Source: Imbricaverruca yamaguchii (Eukaryota > Arthropoda > Thecostraca > Neoverrucidae). Taken from it: a stretch of DNA of 64,000 nt. The notes beneath the pieces are model-generated. The model was not told the DNA's origin. It did not search any database and worked only from the letters and a program-made list of their open reading frames with translations. Position numbers and translations under genes: made by a program. The first letter of the stretch is position 1. Every line of letters begins with the position of its first letter. Shown here piece after piece: positions 44,488 through 57,952 of this stretch. Where the stretch lies: the NCBI GenBank assembly GCA_034440575.1, contig JAOTOL010000863.1:1-64000 (forward strand), read 5' to 3'.

Positions 44488-44592
44488 GTGAGTACCGACC
44501 GTGTCTGACACCAGGAGTCCCGCGTTGGCACGACCTGGGCTGGGCACCAGGAGTGTACGACCTGGGCCGGGCGCCAGGAGTACCGTGTACGT
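44471..44592. repeat. 36-bp repeat seeded by the exon-2 donor
   Basis: GACACCAGGAGTCCCGCGT starts at 44471 (inside the exon) and again at 44507. Looser copies, GGCACCAGGAGTGTACGACC and GGCGCCAGGAGTACCG, follow. Only the first copy has a usable donor (GTGAGT); the second reads GTTGGC. Confidence 0.85.
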
Positions 44593-45425
44593 GTAATTTT
44601 GTGTAATTTTATGTAATATCTGATAATAGTAATAATGTAATTTTGTGTAATATCCATGTAATTTTGTGTTCCAATTTACCAGAAAGCATCCCTTGGAATT
44701 GTCTATCAGATGGTCTACATTACCGAATTCATGTACAATGGTCTCAAATAAACTGGCATAAAATCAGCTGCCTTCGCGGCGACCACCAGGTGAACACACG
44801 AACACAGACCGGCGGTAGGCCGGCCGCTCTCGGACATGTCCACTGCACGAGGAGATATCAAACCGGGAGTCGTGTCGAACCGACGCATGGTGGGGGATAG
44901 AACCAGAAGGCTGCACAGTTGCACGGGTCTTCTGACAGAGGTGGGGGAGTATCGCGTGTGTCGAATAGCGGCACAGGCATGTTAAAAGAGGTGTTAGTCT
45001 CTCAACGGGAATTGTCTTGTTGCTGGTGGGATCGAATGGTATGACGAAACGTGAGTGACACATCGGACGCCCTGTTTCAACATGGAAATTGCTCGCGGGA
45101 GTGAAGGGTTGGTAATTCGCAAAATGTCTGGCTAGTGGCGTTTCCTCATGGTCAGCGTTTTTCCCACGCGGGAAATTGCGAAGTTCATGGCGGGATCTCC
45201 TTTCTCCCTCCCCGTCTACATCACCACCCAGGTATCATCATAGCCTGTCAATCGAGGTCTTGGCCACGATTTACAGGTATTTTGTTTGCATTCTTATCAC
45301 TGCTTTGGAGCACTCTATTTCCTCCTGCGCTGATCCGTCACCTTTAAATTGACCCCGTCTTGTGGTGCTTCGGTCACGACATCACCACGTCATGACGTCA
45401 TGAATCTGGTGCACAAGGCCTCACG
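44593..45425 (+). other. Start of GALNT2-like intron 2, no other feature
   Basis: Imperfect TGTAATTTTGTGTAAT repeats at 44592-44670. No further exon recognised. Confidence 0.4.
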
Positions 45426-45426
45426 T

Positions 45427-45581
45427 GGGGACAAGTGGTCTAGGGGTAAGTTGCTTATCTCACAGTCGAAAGATTGTGGGTTCGAGTCTCGCCTGTCGCT
45501 ACTCTTCGCCCGCGACCAATCGGCGCGAGAGATTGGCGACGCTACAACGGTTGATGTGTCGCAAAGCCAATAGCCAACCAC
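45427..45581 (+). mobile_element. SINE family B
   Basis: Head GGGGACAAGTGGTCTAGGGG, B box GGTTCGAGTCTC (45479-45490) preceded by AAAGATTGTG as in Arg-type tRNAs. The body CTGTCGCTACTCTTCGCCCG and a tail GCCAATAGCCAACCA follow. Confidence 0.85.
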
Positions 45582-46018
45582 GAGGCCTTACATCGCAGCA
45601 TCGTCAGTCCGCTGTTGCCGTTTTCCCCTGTTAACTCCTCACAGAGCGTTCAACTATTGCATGTGCCGTTGCGTTGCTTTCGTCTGATAATGACGAGCAA
45701 TGCCCTCAGTCCTGATACGCCATCACGTTCGATGCGTGCTTCGTCAGGCGAACCAAGCTTAAATTGCACTTTGCGGGCGACAGCGAGCCCAACAATCGGT
45801 TGACAGCCCAGACATTGTCGGCGGCTCCGCGCTTGATGCGGAGCCGCCGTTGCTGTGAGGTTACGCCCCCTCTCCCCCCTCCACCCCCACCACGGACCGG
45901 AACACGTCGGCAGCGTTGACGGCGTCCACTGCCGCTGTCCCTGAGTGTGCGCACAAGTTTGCGGCGAACTCTCGACACGTCAGCGCTAACTGCCAAACAC
46001 CGGCCGTCTGGCGGCGCG
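45582..46018. other. No recognisable gene
   Basis: No supported coding frame or repeat; C-rich stretch at 45866-45890. Confidence 0.4.
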
Positions 46019-46125
46019 CGCCGGGGCTCGCCTGCCGACGCCAAGCCTCGCCTGCCGGCGCCAAGCCTCGCCTGCCGGCGCCAAGCCTCGCCTGCCGGCG
46101 CCAAGCCTCGCCTGCCGGCGCCACG
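46019..46125. repeat. 20-bp minisatellite, about 6 copies
   Basis: CCTCGCCTGCCGGCGCCAAG in tandem; the first copy has GACG and the last CACG. Confidence 0.93.
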
Positions 46126-46539
46126 CCTGGTGCGACGGTCGAGTGTGCTCTGTCGGAAGTTGAGTGCGCGCTAATGGATTCTGTTCTTCGCGAAGGCAGG
46201 ACGCAATTAGCGCGTGATAAGTTGTCGAGGTGATGCAAATGGTGCCGAATTCTGGTGGCGGTGAATTCCCTCTGGTTTTGGAAGGAAGGATACTAATGGT
46301 GTAGGCGACATTGCACCCAAGAAGACTTAAGTTCGCGTAGAGGCACAGACAAGAGGGCCCGGTGCTCGATCCACTTCATTAGGAACCAAAAATGCACAAG
46401 ATAAAACAAGAAGTTGTGGGATTTTAGGGACTCAAAACCAAAGCTCTTCGGCGTGAAACGCACCCAAAGCGTCTTTTTTCATAACATTTTTTTTTCGGTC
46501 GCCCCCTGAAGAAAATCCTGGCTGCGACACTGATTTTGT
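46126..46539. other. No gene; possible transposon end at 46499-46533
   Basis: Read on minus, 46533-46499 begins CAGTGTCGCAGCCAGGATTT, similar to the CAGTG.CG...CCAGG ends of several DNA transposon groups. No matching second end is seen nearby. Confidence 0.3.
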
Positions 46540-46736
46540 GTACCTGTTACCTGGTTTGTCGAATATGCGCCCTACTGGCTTCATATGCTACCACGTCACA
46601 CAAGACTATAGCTCCCTCAGTCTTCCATGGGCCCAAAATGTCCCTGACAGTCGGAGCGCCCTTAAACTCCCTCACCATCATCTCAGTCTTCCAATGCATC
46701 CGTCTCGTTGATCTGACGCTGAAAATAGACGCTGAT
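46540..46736 (+). repeat. Dispersed repeat, first copy
   Basis: Shares CCTGGTTTG(T/C)CGAA, CTTCAT(A/G)TG, CACGTCAC(A/G)CAAGA and a CAATGCATCC end with 47787-47914. CAGTCTTCCA occurs twice (46618 and 46684), and the second copy lacks the segment between. Confidence 0.65.
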
Positions 46737-47126
46737 TCAACATGCAGAATTATCATCGTGAAGCATGACGCATGCAAACAAACCCTGATTTCAGCGGTGA
46801 ATTTGACCGGCCTAAAGTACAAGGTGACTGGGATTGGCATCATATTTAAACAGATGTGTTACTTTATTTTAACATAGTTTAAACCATTAACATTTCGCCA
46901 GATTCAGTCAGTGACCGGAGTCGGTCATTGACGGAAACGTGAGACCTCAGTCCGGTGGTGGCCATCGTCTATACGCCGGCTGTCCTGCTCCAGACGTTAA
47001 GGCCACTATCGTGATGTACGCGTTCGTGGCTGTGGATAGCGTGCTGTGAAGAGAACCGACCATCTCAGTCTTGTCAGTGAAGCTTTCTTTCGGTGATGTT
47101 AAGACGGCTTGACTTCTGCACATACG

Positions 47127-47786
<660 letters not shown>

Positions 47787-47914
47787 ATGTCCATATTTCC
47801 TGGTTTGCCGAAAAACCGTTCTACCGGCTTCATGTGTTATCACGTCACGCAAGATTATATCGCTCTCCGTCTTGCAATGCATCCATTTCGTTGACACTGA
47901 AAATGCAAGCTGAT
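47787..47914 (+). repeat. Dispersed repeat, second copy
   Basis: Partner of 46540-46736 with about 66 bp deleted between short direct repeats. Confidence 0.65.
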
Positions 47915-47915
47915 A

Positions 47916-49585
47916 ATACCGAACCTCCCTATATATAGGTGTACAGTTTTCTTTCCTGATGCAACACGCAATTTGCTGTCACTCTTCGTTGCACGAAAAC
48001 TGGTCCGATCTGGCAAAAAACACGACATTCCCGGATATTGTGTCCAATAGAGCCAGGAGGCACCCAGCAAGCGCATCGTTGGTGTCATCGGACACAGCTT
48101 GCTCGCAAGTAGATGATCATGACACATCGTGAGGGCGACTGGTTCTATCCCCGCATGAAGTCGTTATTGTAAATTCAACTTTATCCCCACGTCCAGTGGA
48201 AATCCGTTTTTTTCTGGTAGATTTCACGGACTCTGCAATTGCATGCACGAAAACGGTCCATGGACTACACATTTTTTAATGGAACTAGACATTGAAACAC
48301 GGATTTAGGGTAGCCCCGGAGAAAGACAAATAAGAGCAGGGTCAGTATCGACGCGACAGAACCGGCACGGGCGGCCGGATTTCCAGCGATACCGAGGTGT
48401 GCTTGGTTAATGGCATCTCGTACTTCAATGTCACGTAATCCTGTTGATGCCGATCACACCTCACACTCTTTTAGTTGCATGTGTAATCATTTTATAACCT
48501 TCTCTGATTGATTGCCTGTGCTTAATGATGACAGAGCTGTCATCGATGTCGACCACGAAACATTCGGTGGTCGACCGATCACCGATTTAGATCGGGCATG
48601 GCGCGTCACGAACCTTCACGTGCAGGTCGCACATTGATGGAGCCTTTCTGTCCGATACACCCTGTCGTGGAGAAATCGGTGAAACATGAAGTGAGCCAAA
48701 GCAAATATTTGAAGACTGGCTAGTGGTTTCCGCGACATTCGTGCGCAGAGAAGTTGGTGGAGAGACCTGCCTGCCACATCGACATCCTGCCACATCGACA
48801 TCCTGGAAGGGCGAATATTGGAAATGTTTTGACCTGGCATTTTTAACATTTTAGTTTGAATATTTCGCCACCCCAACTGTTTTACAGTCCTTCAGCTATC
48901 TGCCACGAAACCAGGTGATCAAAGTCGGGAATTTTCAGACTAAGTAGTAAAACGACAGGTTAGCATCAGCGGAGTATCGATCGTAGCGAGCCCGGATCTC
49001 CCGATCCACCAGAGATCTCCAACCATATTTGTGAAAGTATACATCTTCAACATGAAAACTGCGAGTAATTGACCTAGAGTGGAGTCGAGAGCCTTTGAAA
49101 GCTTCTCGTGAAGCGCTCCACAAACATTATTCCGGATCTACCGTGGACTTACCGCCTGAGAAGGATTGACCTTTCGACCAAAGCACATCCAAATCGACAG
49201 GCTAAATCGCCTGCGGCCGCCGAGTTTGTGTGCGTCGCCATGACAACGACTACTGCGGTCGGCTTATGACCAGCCGCGACGCAGTAAGGGGCGGCGGTTC
49301 GCGTTGCCGTCCCATTCCTGTCCCATCCCACTCCGCCACCTGTCGCCGCCAATGCACTGGTGGCGGCAGGTGGCGCGCGCTGGCTGTCATCTGCTTCGTG
49401 TACGGCCCGTGCGCCGTCGTTCCACTTTATCGTACGACCCGCTACCCGGCCGAATTGGTGGCACGCCTTCGCGACTGCCGTTGGAATGATGGGAGCGCGG
49501 GCCGGCGTCGCTACCTGCCCTAGCTTGGCCTCAGATGACACCACTGTGTTACTCTTTCACGCCTGGCCACAAGCGTCTAGTTGCG
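47916..49585. other. No recognisable gene
   Basis: A small direct repeat CCACATCGACATCCTG occurs twice at 48773-48805. A GC-rich patch at 49210-49520 has frames open on both strands. Nothing is assignable. Confidence 0.4.
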
Positions 49586-49588
49586 GTG

Positions 49589-49740
49589 GGTAGTTGTTGG
49601 TTTTACGACACGTCGACCGTTGAGCCATGCAGCGTCGCCAATCTCTCACGCCGGTTGGTCGCGGGCGAAGAATAGCGACAGGTATGACTCGAATCCCCAA
49701 TTTTCCCCACAATCTTTCGGATTTGTGAGACCGGGCACCA
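49589..49740 (-). mobile_element. SINE family B, diverged head
   Basis: On minus, the body CTGTCGCTATTCTTCGCCCG and tail GTCGTAAAACCAACAACTAC match the other copies. The tRNA-like head retains AAAGATTGTG and ATTCGAGTC but is otherwise altered. It directly abuts the next element. Confidence 0.8.
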
Positions 49741-49744
49741 GTGA

Positions 49745-49965
49745 TAAATTATTCGTGAAATAGGGTGGTATACACTTTTGAACACTCGATCGACATCCTT
49801 CCCAAGAAGTAACAACACCCTCTTTTTTTAATAATTAAAAACAAAACTCGAATTTGGTCTGAGGCATAAAATATTTTAAATGACACTAATCCCAGGCAAT
49901 TTCTACATCCTGCGGTGCTCGTTTCGACATCTCAATAACGAAAAACCAATATTTTAACCCTGCCG
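49745..49965 (-). repeat. GATGTCGA-family dispersed repeat, near full length
   Basis: Aligns end to end with 31146-31380 on the opposite strand; an AT-rich stretch at 49808-49850 replaces one internal segment. Confidence 0.8.
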
Positions 49966-51411
49966 GGCACCCATTCGCGACATCTTCAGGGCGGCTGTGC
50001 GTGGCGCCTTTAAGCACCAGCACGTCGTGGATTTCACGACAAATCGGCCGGCACTGTGGCTATTCCGGTCCGAAATTATGGCCAAATTGAATAATGGTGC
50101 CATGATATGCCAAATGCACTTGTTCACACGCTGCAGATATTTCATATTATGCCTCTGTTTCACAGTGAAACTGCGAGGGGGCCGAACTCGTAAAATGAAG
50201 CTGCTGGAGCAGCTTGATTTTATCGGGGGAGGGGCAAGTGCTGAATCAGCCGGTACCAGGTGCCAGCCGGCCTGGCTGACGCGGGGTGATGTTGCACTTC
50301 TCCTTACATCGCTTACATACATCCCGCATCGATGGCTATTCATGCAGTGACGCAGACGGACTAGCGCAGGCGTCACCATCGACGTATGCAGAGACTAGTG
50401 AATCGAGGCCTGTCTCTGTGTGATGCATGGCGCCAGTGCCCCTCGGCACTGTCCCGTATGCAGAGGGCCGGAGATAACGCTCGACGTCGTGGCCCCTGCA
50501 GGGGTGACGTATACGTGCAAATTGAATCGGCAACTGCCTCTCACCGGATCTGCTGTACGTACACACCGGTCTCCGCGACGCGTGGTGCTTCTGTATGCAT
50601 CATGAGGAGTGTGTTTCGTAATGTTTCACACCTTATACGGTTGGCAGGATCGTGTTGCCCAACCCCCCGGAGCGTCGCACTGACGCAAAGGCGGCGTCGA
50701 CGGTCCTCTCGCATTCCGTGAGCGGACTCATTTGAATGGGGCGGTTTTGCAACTCCTTGGCGACACGGCCGACCGAAGTTTGTCGAAAGTGGCCCGATTC
50801 CCAGCACGATATTGTCTGTGTTCAAATACTCGACCATTGCGCTACCGCGCTCGGCAAATGAATTATGGATGGTCTTGGGGGGATGGGAGGGGATACCGGA
50901 AGATTGCGACTGGGGAGCACCGGTGGGAATTCCACCGGGAGCGAGCACGGCTTGCGCCTCGCAGAAGTTTCCGAGCGCATCACTACAAATTCAAGGGATG
51001 GAGGCTGGTGTTCCGTTCTAACCATCAATAAAAGCAACATCTAAGCCGAGCTCGTACGCCCATCCTTCAGCAGGATTTCATCGCTTCTGAATCTGTGTAG
51101 TTTCGGTCAAATTCCCAGCCCGTGATGGTGAATGTTATCAAACATGCCGACGCACGGCGACTTTCACGAGCCCCATTATGCCTCGTCACGGCAATTGTAT
51201 GCTCTGTGAAGCGCCAAGTCCAGCTTCAGAGAGCATATTCTCATCACTGCAGCCAGAGCGTGTCATTGCTTCCCGATTTCGATGCCGTGTTTGGTTTGCC
51301 TGACGTTTCTTTGGTTTGGATGTCGGTGATTGGCGTTCGGCTCCGCCGCACGTTATTTGTTCCGCCTCTCCTTCTCGGACCGGCAGCGCCTCTGCCGGTC
51401 CGACGCACACT
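49966..51411. other. No recognisable gene
   Basis: Several 70-140 codon frames on both strands; none has a known domain. Confidence 0.4.
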
Positions 51412-51645
51412 GCCGTCACGTGATATACGCCCACGTCACGTGATGTGCACCCACATCGCGCAGCATACTCCAATGTCGCTTGACGTACACTCACATCACG
51501 TGGCATACCCCATGCTACGTGACGTACACCAACACCACGTGGTATACCTCACCGTCACGTGACATACGCCAACGTTACGTGACATAGTCACATCGCGTGA
51601 CATACTCCAACGTCTCGTGACATACACCTACGTTGCATGACAGCT
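51412..51645. repeat. 20-bp array rich in CACGTG
   Basis: Loose units of ACGTCACGTGACATACGCCA type. CACGTG occurs exactly five times; TACGTGAC and CGCGTGAC variants fill the rest. CACGTG is the E-box bound by many bHLH factors, but nothing here shows regulatory use. Confidence 0.85.
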
Positions 51646-51649
51646 GGTG

Positions 51650-52515
51650 ACATCCTCCGGAACTAAAGCTGCCTGCCGCATGAACTGATGGTCAGCAAAC
51701 TGCTGGAGCCAAGCGTGCGCCCTGGGTGGATTTTTGCTGCGGCGCCAGGTGCCTACTGGTGCATTGCGAGGTGTTCCCAGTTTATCGACAAAGAAGCTCG
51801 AGTACTGGTAGTAGCCTTGCAATTTCAGCCACTTGTGCCCCGTCCAGTACTTGGTGCTTCCCCCGAAGTGTATTTATTCCCCGAGCGTGACCTTATGTAT
51901 ACCCTTGCTTCTTTCCATTGGCTGAGGGTGTGCAAGGCAATACATATGTCGGCGCCCCCGTCTTAATCGGTTTCACAACATAGCCGTCCTGAGCGTTGCT
52001 CTCGCGTCGGTTTCGATACCGGTATCACTTGGTTTGTCACTTATCGCACGACGCAGGCAAGAATTTGCCGACGCGCCCACTCGCAGGACACCCCAAACCA
52101 TGAGAGCGCACAGCTGCACGGAGAGTTTTGAAACTTCTGTCCGTGCTGCGCGCGCCCAAACACTGCGCACGGCGTGCGACGGTCGGCTGCGCTGTGCACG
52201 CTGTGCACGCTGTGTGCGCTGTGCGCCGTCGCCGGTCGCGTAGGTGTGTGAGCGCCTCGTTACGGTAGACCACGTGTCACGGCGTGACGGCGCCGTACGG
52301 TGTGCGGCGCGCCTGGCTCGAGCCTCTGGCGAGTGCGCGGCGACGGCAGCCGAGCCGTGCGCCGGCATCGGCGATATTCCACCAGGTCGCCGCCGGCGGT
52401 CGGCAGCCAGCAGCGGTCGGCGTCCTGGGCGGGACTCGCCGCCGGTGCTCCTGTGCCCGGCAGCCGTGGCGCTGGCGCCCGCCAGCGCGCGTGCTCCGTC
52501 ACACTGTCGCGTGCG
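51650..52515. other. No recognisable gene
   Basis: A short GCTGTGCAC repeat at 52187-52225. GC-rich beyond 52280. No coding frame supported. Confidence 0.4.
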
Positions 52516-52517
52516 TA

Positions 52518-52549
52518 CGATGCCTGGACGTTGGTATATATATTATATA

Positions 52550-52623
<74 letters not shown>

Positions 52624-52649
52624 ATATATTCGATGCCTGGACGTTGGTA
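52518..52649. repeat. (TA)n tract between 19-bp direct repeats
   Basis: CGATGCCTGGACGTTGGTA at 52518-52536 and again, identical, at 52631-52649, with about 94 bp of TA-rich sequence between. Confidence 0.95.
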
Positions 52650-53744
52650 ATAATATATAGGTTGGGCCGCATTGCGCTGCGGCACGCCGCCGATCGGTCG
52701 CGCCGGCTGACCGGTGCCGGCGAAATTTTATCGGCGGCAGCCCAGTCTCGAACCGGGGACCTGTCGGTGTGGGGTCGACGCTCGACGGCGCGCGGTGAGA
52801 AGTCGGAGGCGACAAGTGCGGCTTGGCTGGTCGGGTGCGCCCGCCTCCGCATCCCACCCGGTGGGCGTGAGGGTGATGCAGGCGACCTGCAGAGTCTAAT
52901 ACTCATGGGAGCGGAGTCGGCTGATGCACCGTCCGTGGACAATTGGGCATGCACCGCGCTGCAGCGGCACTGCAAGACCTTCCGTTCACATAGTAGCTGC
53001 GGGCTCGCAGCCACCGCAGTGGGAATTCCGCCAGCTGCCGAATACAGCCTCGCCTCCTCACGCCTGCTGTGTCTATTGATGCAAACAATATTGGCTGAGT
53101 GTGCTGGGCGCGGTCTAGCACCGGCCGTTTTAAATATTGATGTTCACTTGCGGAGAAACACGCCGGAACGTCCCTGGCGGTTTGACGGACATCCAGCTGT
53201 GCCATTGTTGCATTCCTGCAAACCACCCAGTGAGATGCTAATGCTGTGTGATCTCCAAATACGTAAATGTGATCCACCACTTATAATTTTGATAACACGC
53301 CAAGTGACTAAGTTAGCATGATCCTCCGGGAGCAGCCAAGGGCACACATAGTTGTAGTTAATCCGTGCCGATGCCTTACAATAGAAAAGCGGAGCGGCCA
53401 AGACTGCGAGCCGTGCTGGTTTATTGTTCCTATTCGACTACGCTGTTCTGTACCTCGCCATGTGACAAAACGCCCATTGGTCGGGGGCCGTTTACTGATT
53501 GGTGGTATTGCCTACTAATGGGATGCAAATCAAACGAGTCTTTTTTTTTTGTCCTATTGCACTTCTGCCGGAGGTTGGTTGGGAGTGTGTGGAGCGCAGC
53601 TGCCTCGAAGATTGTAGCTTTCGACTGTCGGTGGTCCCCTCCTCCCGACGGAGAACATTCGCAAACGGAATAGTGCTCCAACTATGGCCCGAACGGTGCG
53701 AGCGCCCGTGTGTTACGCGAGTCCTCCGCTAGGTGGCACGACGG
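52650..53744. other. No supported gene; possible SINE trace
   Basis: CAGTCTCGAACCGGGGACCT at 52743-52762 looks like a reversed B box. A plus frame open from the TA tract to 53321 has no recognisable domain. Confidence 0.35.
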
Positions 53745-54130
53745 GGCCTAGTCTCACTGCCGAGACTGAGAGTTCCGAGTCCCACTGCCGAGACTGAGAG
53801 TTCCGAGTCCCACTGCCGAGACTGATGTTCAGAGTCCCACTCCCGAGACTGAGAGTTCCGAGTCCCACTGCCGAGACTGAGAGTTCAGAGTCCCACTGCC
53901 GAGACGGAGAGTTCAGGGTCCCACTGCCGAGACTGAGAGTTCAGAGTCCCACTGCCGAGACTGGGAGTTCAGAGTCCGACTGCCGAGACTGGAGTTGGAA
54001 GGGACGAGACTGAGAGTTCAGAGTCACACTGCCGAGAATGAGAGTTCAGAGTTCCAATGCCGAGACTGAGAGTTCCGAGTCCCACTGCCGATACTGAAAG
54101 TTCCGAGTACCTGTGCCGAGATTGAGGGGC
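53745..54130. repeat. 28-bp minisatellite, about 13 copies
   Basis: GAGACTGAGAGTTCAGAGTC then CCACTGCC. TTCCGAG and TTCAGAG subtypes are clustered. One unit at about 53990 is rearranged. Confidence 0.93.
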
Positions 54131-56759
54131 AGGGCTGACCCAGTGATTAAGATATCTGATATTTCTGCGGGATTGTTGTTTTTCGGTTATCAGTAAGAAG
54201 ACTGAATATCGACTTCTCTTTGGCTTTCATCGGCCTCTCCTGGGCGAATAAAGTTTTGGACATGACATTATTTAATATTGCCAATGCTGAGTGCTGAGAA
54301 ATGCTTGATTGTGTTTTTGCCGATAATTCACACCGCATCTGGATTCTCATCCTACGTGACGGATATAATATCATCCTCTCTCTTTCCCAATAATATATAT
54401 ATTGATCCTTGTCGATTCGCTAGCTTCGGAATGCCACGCAACATGGTTTGCTGCAGAAGCTCTGGAATTGTTCCCCGGGGGAGCATTTCTTGTGCTTTAC
54501 AACAAAAAGTCATGAGGTGTTTGGGTGAAGCGCCGTGCGGTAATCAGTTTTTACGCGAGCTCGTTTTGGGACCGCGCACATCCGCCCTTTTTGTTTGGTC
54601 GCGTGCGTCCGCCCAGTTCTAGTGGCGTAGTTCGGCGACGTGCTGTTCAAAAGGCGCCATTGGAACGGCGCACAGTATGGCAATTGGACGCCTCCGTCTG
54701 TGCTGACCCACAGTTTGCCACTACGGCTTCCCCCCCCCCTGTCGATGGCGACGAATGTCATCAGCTGTCGAAGGCCGTCCACTCTGGCGGCCGATGGAAG
54801 TGGGCGCTCGTGAAGGACGATGCGAACCGACGCACTTCGCCGGCGCGTGTGCGTCGACTGTAAATCGAAACCTCAGCAGATTCGGGAGTGGGCCACGCAT
54901 TGAGTGCAGGGGCGGATTCAGGAACATTGACGAGGGAGAGGGACGTGTCGGGAAGGGTGCCGTTCCTCCAGAGGAGTGCCACTGACTTGGAGGAATGTTT
55001 TGCGGGAAGGAGTGGGCGCACTCCAGCTATCTGCAGGAGCTCCTCTCCTTCGAGGGCGCCACCGATCGAACAAATCATTAAGCGTGGGGGCGGGGTGTAC
55101 TCGAGCGTCCTGGAGGGCGCCACATCTCCATTCGGCAGACATGCCCCAGTTACATACCCCCTCCTTAATCCGTCAGACTGAAGTCCGATCACTGGGTATT
55201 GTCAGCTGAAGTGTCGGCTCGGTGTCTTGTTTATTTTTTAGACGGTGTCCATGGCAACCATTTCGACGGTGACTTGCCTCGTGGGCGCCGCCGCCGCTGG
55301 GATCCCTGGACTCTGGACCCTGCCTGATCGTTGCTTGACTGGGCTCGACCCAGCCTGGAGAACTGGTTAGCTTCAGGAAAGTGCGATATTTTTCTGAAGT
55401 CTCCAAGTTCCTGTATTCGGGTGGCATCTGAGTCGGGTGGATGGACTCGTCGGACGGTGTCGCGATTGGTTCGTTGGGCGCATCTCCATCGCGGTCAATG
55501 CCGTCGGAGCGTAACCGAGGAGTGAGTCTACTGGCCAACTGACCCGTTCTCAACAAGTGCTACACTGGAAAGGGCAATGCAGGTGTTGCGTAGCGTTGTA
55601 TATTACAAAACAGCCAACAGGATTTCCTCCTTTCTCCAAGCCAGTGCTGGAACGATCGTGGCTTTATGGTGACTGGTTGTATCTGCCGACAAAAATGTTC
55701 GTCAATAGCAACAGCCAGCAATAGCAATAGCCATTGGTTGAACGGTAATCCTCGAAAATCGAAAAGTATGGGACCCGAGTAATAACCTGTCATTGTATGT
55801 TGCATGTACCGCGGGAACATGTTTTGTTGCAACGACGGGAAGGTGAGAGAATTGGCTGCTTGCGTCTGCGTTAGACAACATAGGGACATGGGAAAAGTAA
55901 AGGCTGAGCTTTCGAGCAGCTGAACTGGAAATGGTGACGCAAAAAAAAAAAGAAAAACAAAGAATGCTTGGTCTCCAGACCGATATTTGCCGATATCGGA
56001 GTTATTTGCGTTAGCCGGGGAGCGGGTTTGGAAGGGGACCGGCGCAGAGAACAGTCACCGCTTTACCCCTTCAGATTGCAAATCGTTCTCTGACTTTTGA
56101 CCCCACTTGGAAGCTCAAGGTGGCGTCGCCATTGCTTGCTTCTATGCGCTCGGTTGCGATACTATCGGTTCTCAGCATCGCAAGTGAAATAAACGAGAGA
56201 GCAAAACAGAATTTTCCAGGCAACGGTCGAGTACAGTTCGATGGACGCCATGCAGCAGTAGACTCGCGATGTCTATGTTCACAGAAGATGCTAATGGTTC
56301 CGTTTGCAGCCTTCGAGAAACGCCTCCGTTCATTCCGGCAATTCTTGCCTGCCCATCCGGCCTGCGGGTCCCGACAACCATCCCGATTGTGCTATTCGCC
56401 CTCCGACGTGGACTTCCTGGTGCCTCCCTGGAAGAAATCCCCAACCGGCTCACTGGATAACCCCCAGGCATGCGATTGCTGGAGCGCCGGCCACGGGCCG
56501 GCCACATCCCGAGATTCACTGTGACGTGCCAATCACTCGCACGTGCACACGTGGCACGCCTGGAAACGTCGGTGTCGTCGACACCGTCGCAGTCTTCACG
56601 TCGGAGGGGGTGGGAGCCGCCGGCGGCCGCGAGACTGGCCGCCGCCCGCGCCCGACCGTCGCGTGCCCGCGCGTCACCAATCAGGAGAAAAGTCGGCACG
56701 TGGCGGCTGCGGTCTCGGCCGTCTGACGACACGCACCACTTCAATCAGTCTCGGCCGTG
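54131..56759. other. No recognisable gene
   Basis: About 2.6 kb without a supportable gene; GC-rich frames at 56470-56750 are open on both strands. Confidence 0.4.
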
Positions 56760-57039
56760 CGCCGGTCTGGAGGCGGCTCCGAGCGCCGACTTCCTCTGAC
56801 GGGGTCAGGGGAGCGGTGGAGGGGGGGGGGGGGAGGGCACCGAGGCTCTGCTCCGCACTGTGTGGGAGGAGGTTGTCCGGAACCGCCCAGGCACAGTCAG
56901 CCGATTCAGCGCAGGCCGGTCGGCGCAGCGCGTGGGTTGTCGAGGTTAGACCGATGAGCTGTGGCCCGTGGCGGCCACCAGCGACCTGTGAGGCACCACC
57001 GGTGACTTGCGTTGGACCACGAGTAGCATGCAGGGGATG

Positions 57040-57480
57040 ACCATTCACCTGCAAGGAACAACGGGTGACTTACATTGGACCGCCAGTGAACTGTGGTGGA
57101 CCACTAGTGATCTGTAGTGAACCACCAGTGACCTGCAAGGAACCACCAGTGAGTTGTAAGGGACCACGAATGGACCATCAGTGACCTGCAATGGACCATC
57201 AGTGATCTGTAGTGGACCACCAGTGACCTGTAAGGGGGCCACCAGTGACCTGCAAGGGGCAACCATTGGCCTGCAGTGTAGCATCAGTGACCTGTACCCG
57301 TGAGGGGACCACCAGTGACCTTTAAGGGATCACCAGTTACCTGTAAGGAACCACCAGCGAGGTATGAGGGGACCACCAGTTAGCAGGGGATAATTAGTGA
57401 CCCGCATGGGACCACTAGTTACCTGCAGGGGACATCTAGTGACCTGCAGAGAACGAGTGACATGTAAGGAACCATAAGGA
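57040..57480. repeat. Degenerate GGACCACCAGTGACCTG array (copy 1)
   Basis: Loose units of ACCACCAGTGACCTG(C/T)AAGG. Confidence 0.85.
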
Positions 57481-57952
57481 GTCCATTTGGTCCAGAGTTT
57501 CTTTGATCTCCAAGTCACGGACCCGTTAGCCCCGCATCGTTGGCCTGGCCACCAACCTGTTCTTTGATTTCCGACCATTACCCCGGTGGCCGACCTGTGA
57601 CAGCATCCAATCATTGACCTATCGGTAGCCCATAAAAGACGGATCGCTGGTTCACCAGTGACCCACTCGTGCCCCAGTAGTGGCCGATTCCTCACCCGTC
57701 AGGTACATGCGCCGAGACGTGAGACGGTGGCCTTGCCACTCTGACGCGGCCGCGCCGCCGGGGCGTGTTGTGTATGTCTGTATGTCTGGGGGTGGGGGGG
57801 GGGGGCTGGGGGGGGGGGTGTGGCTGGGTGTGACGAAAGGCGCTGGCACACGGGCCGGCTCATTAGATAAACAGTCACGTGGCGAGGGTCGGCTGTGGAG
57901 ATCTGAAAGGCGGCAAGCCGGCCGAGCCGACCCGTCGGGAGCCGACAGTCGT

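Noticed and set aside
52284..53321. 345-codon plus frame
   Set aside because: It runs through a (TA)n tract and a reversed SINE-like B box; the remaining 220 codons match nothing I recognise.
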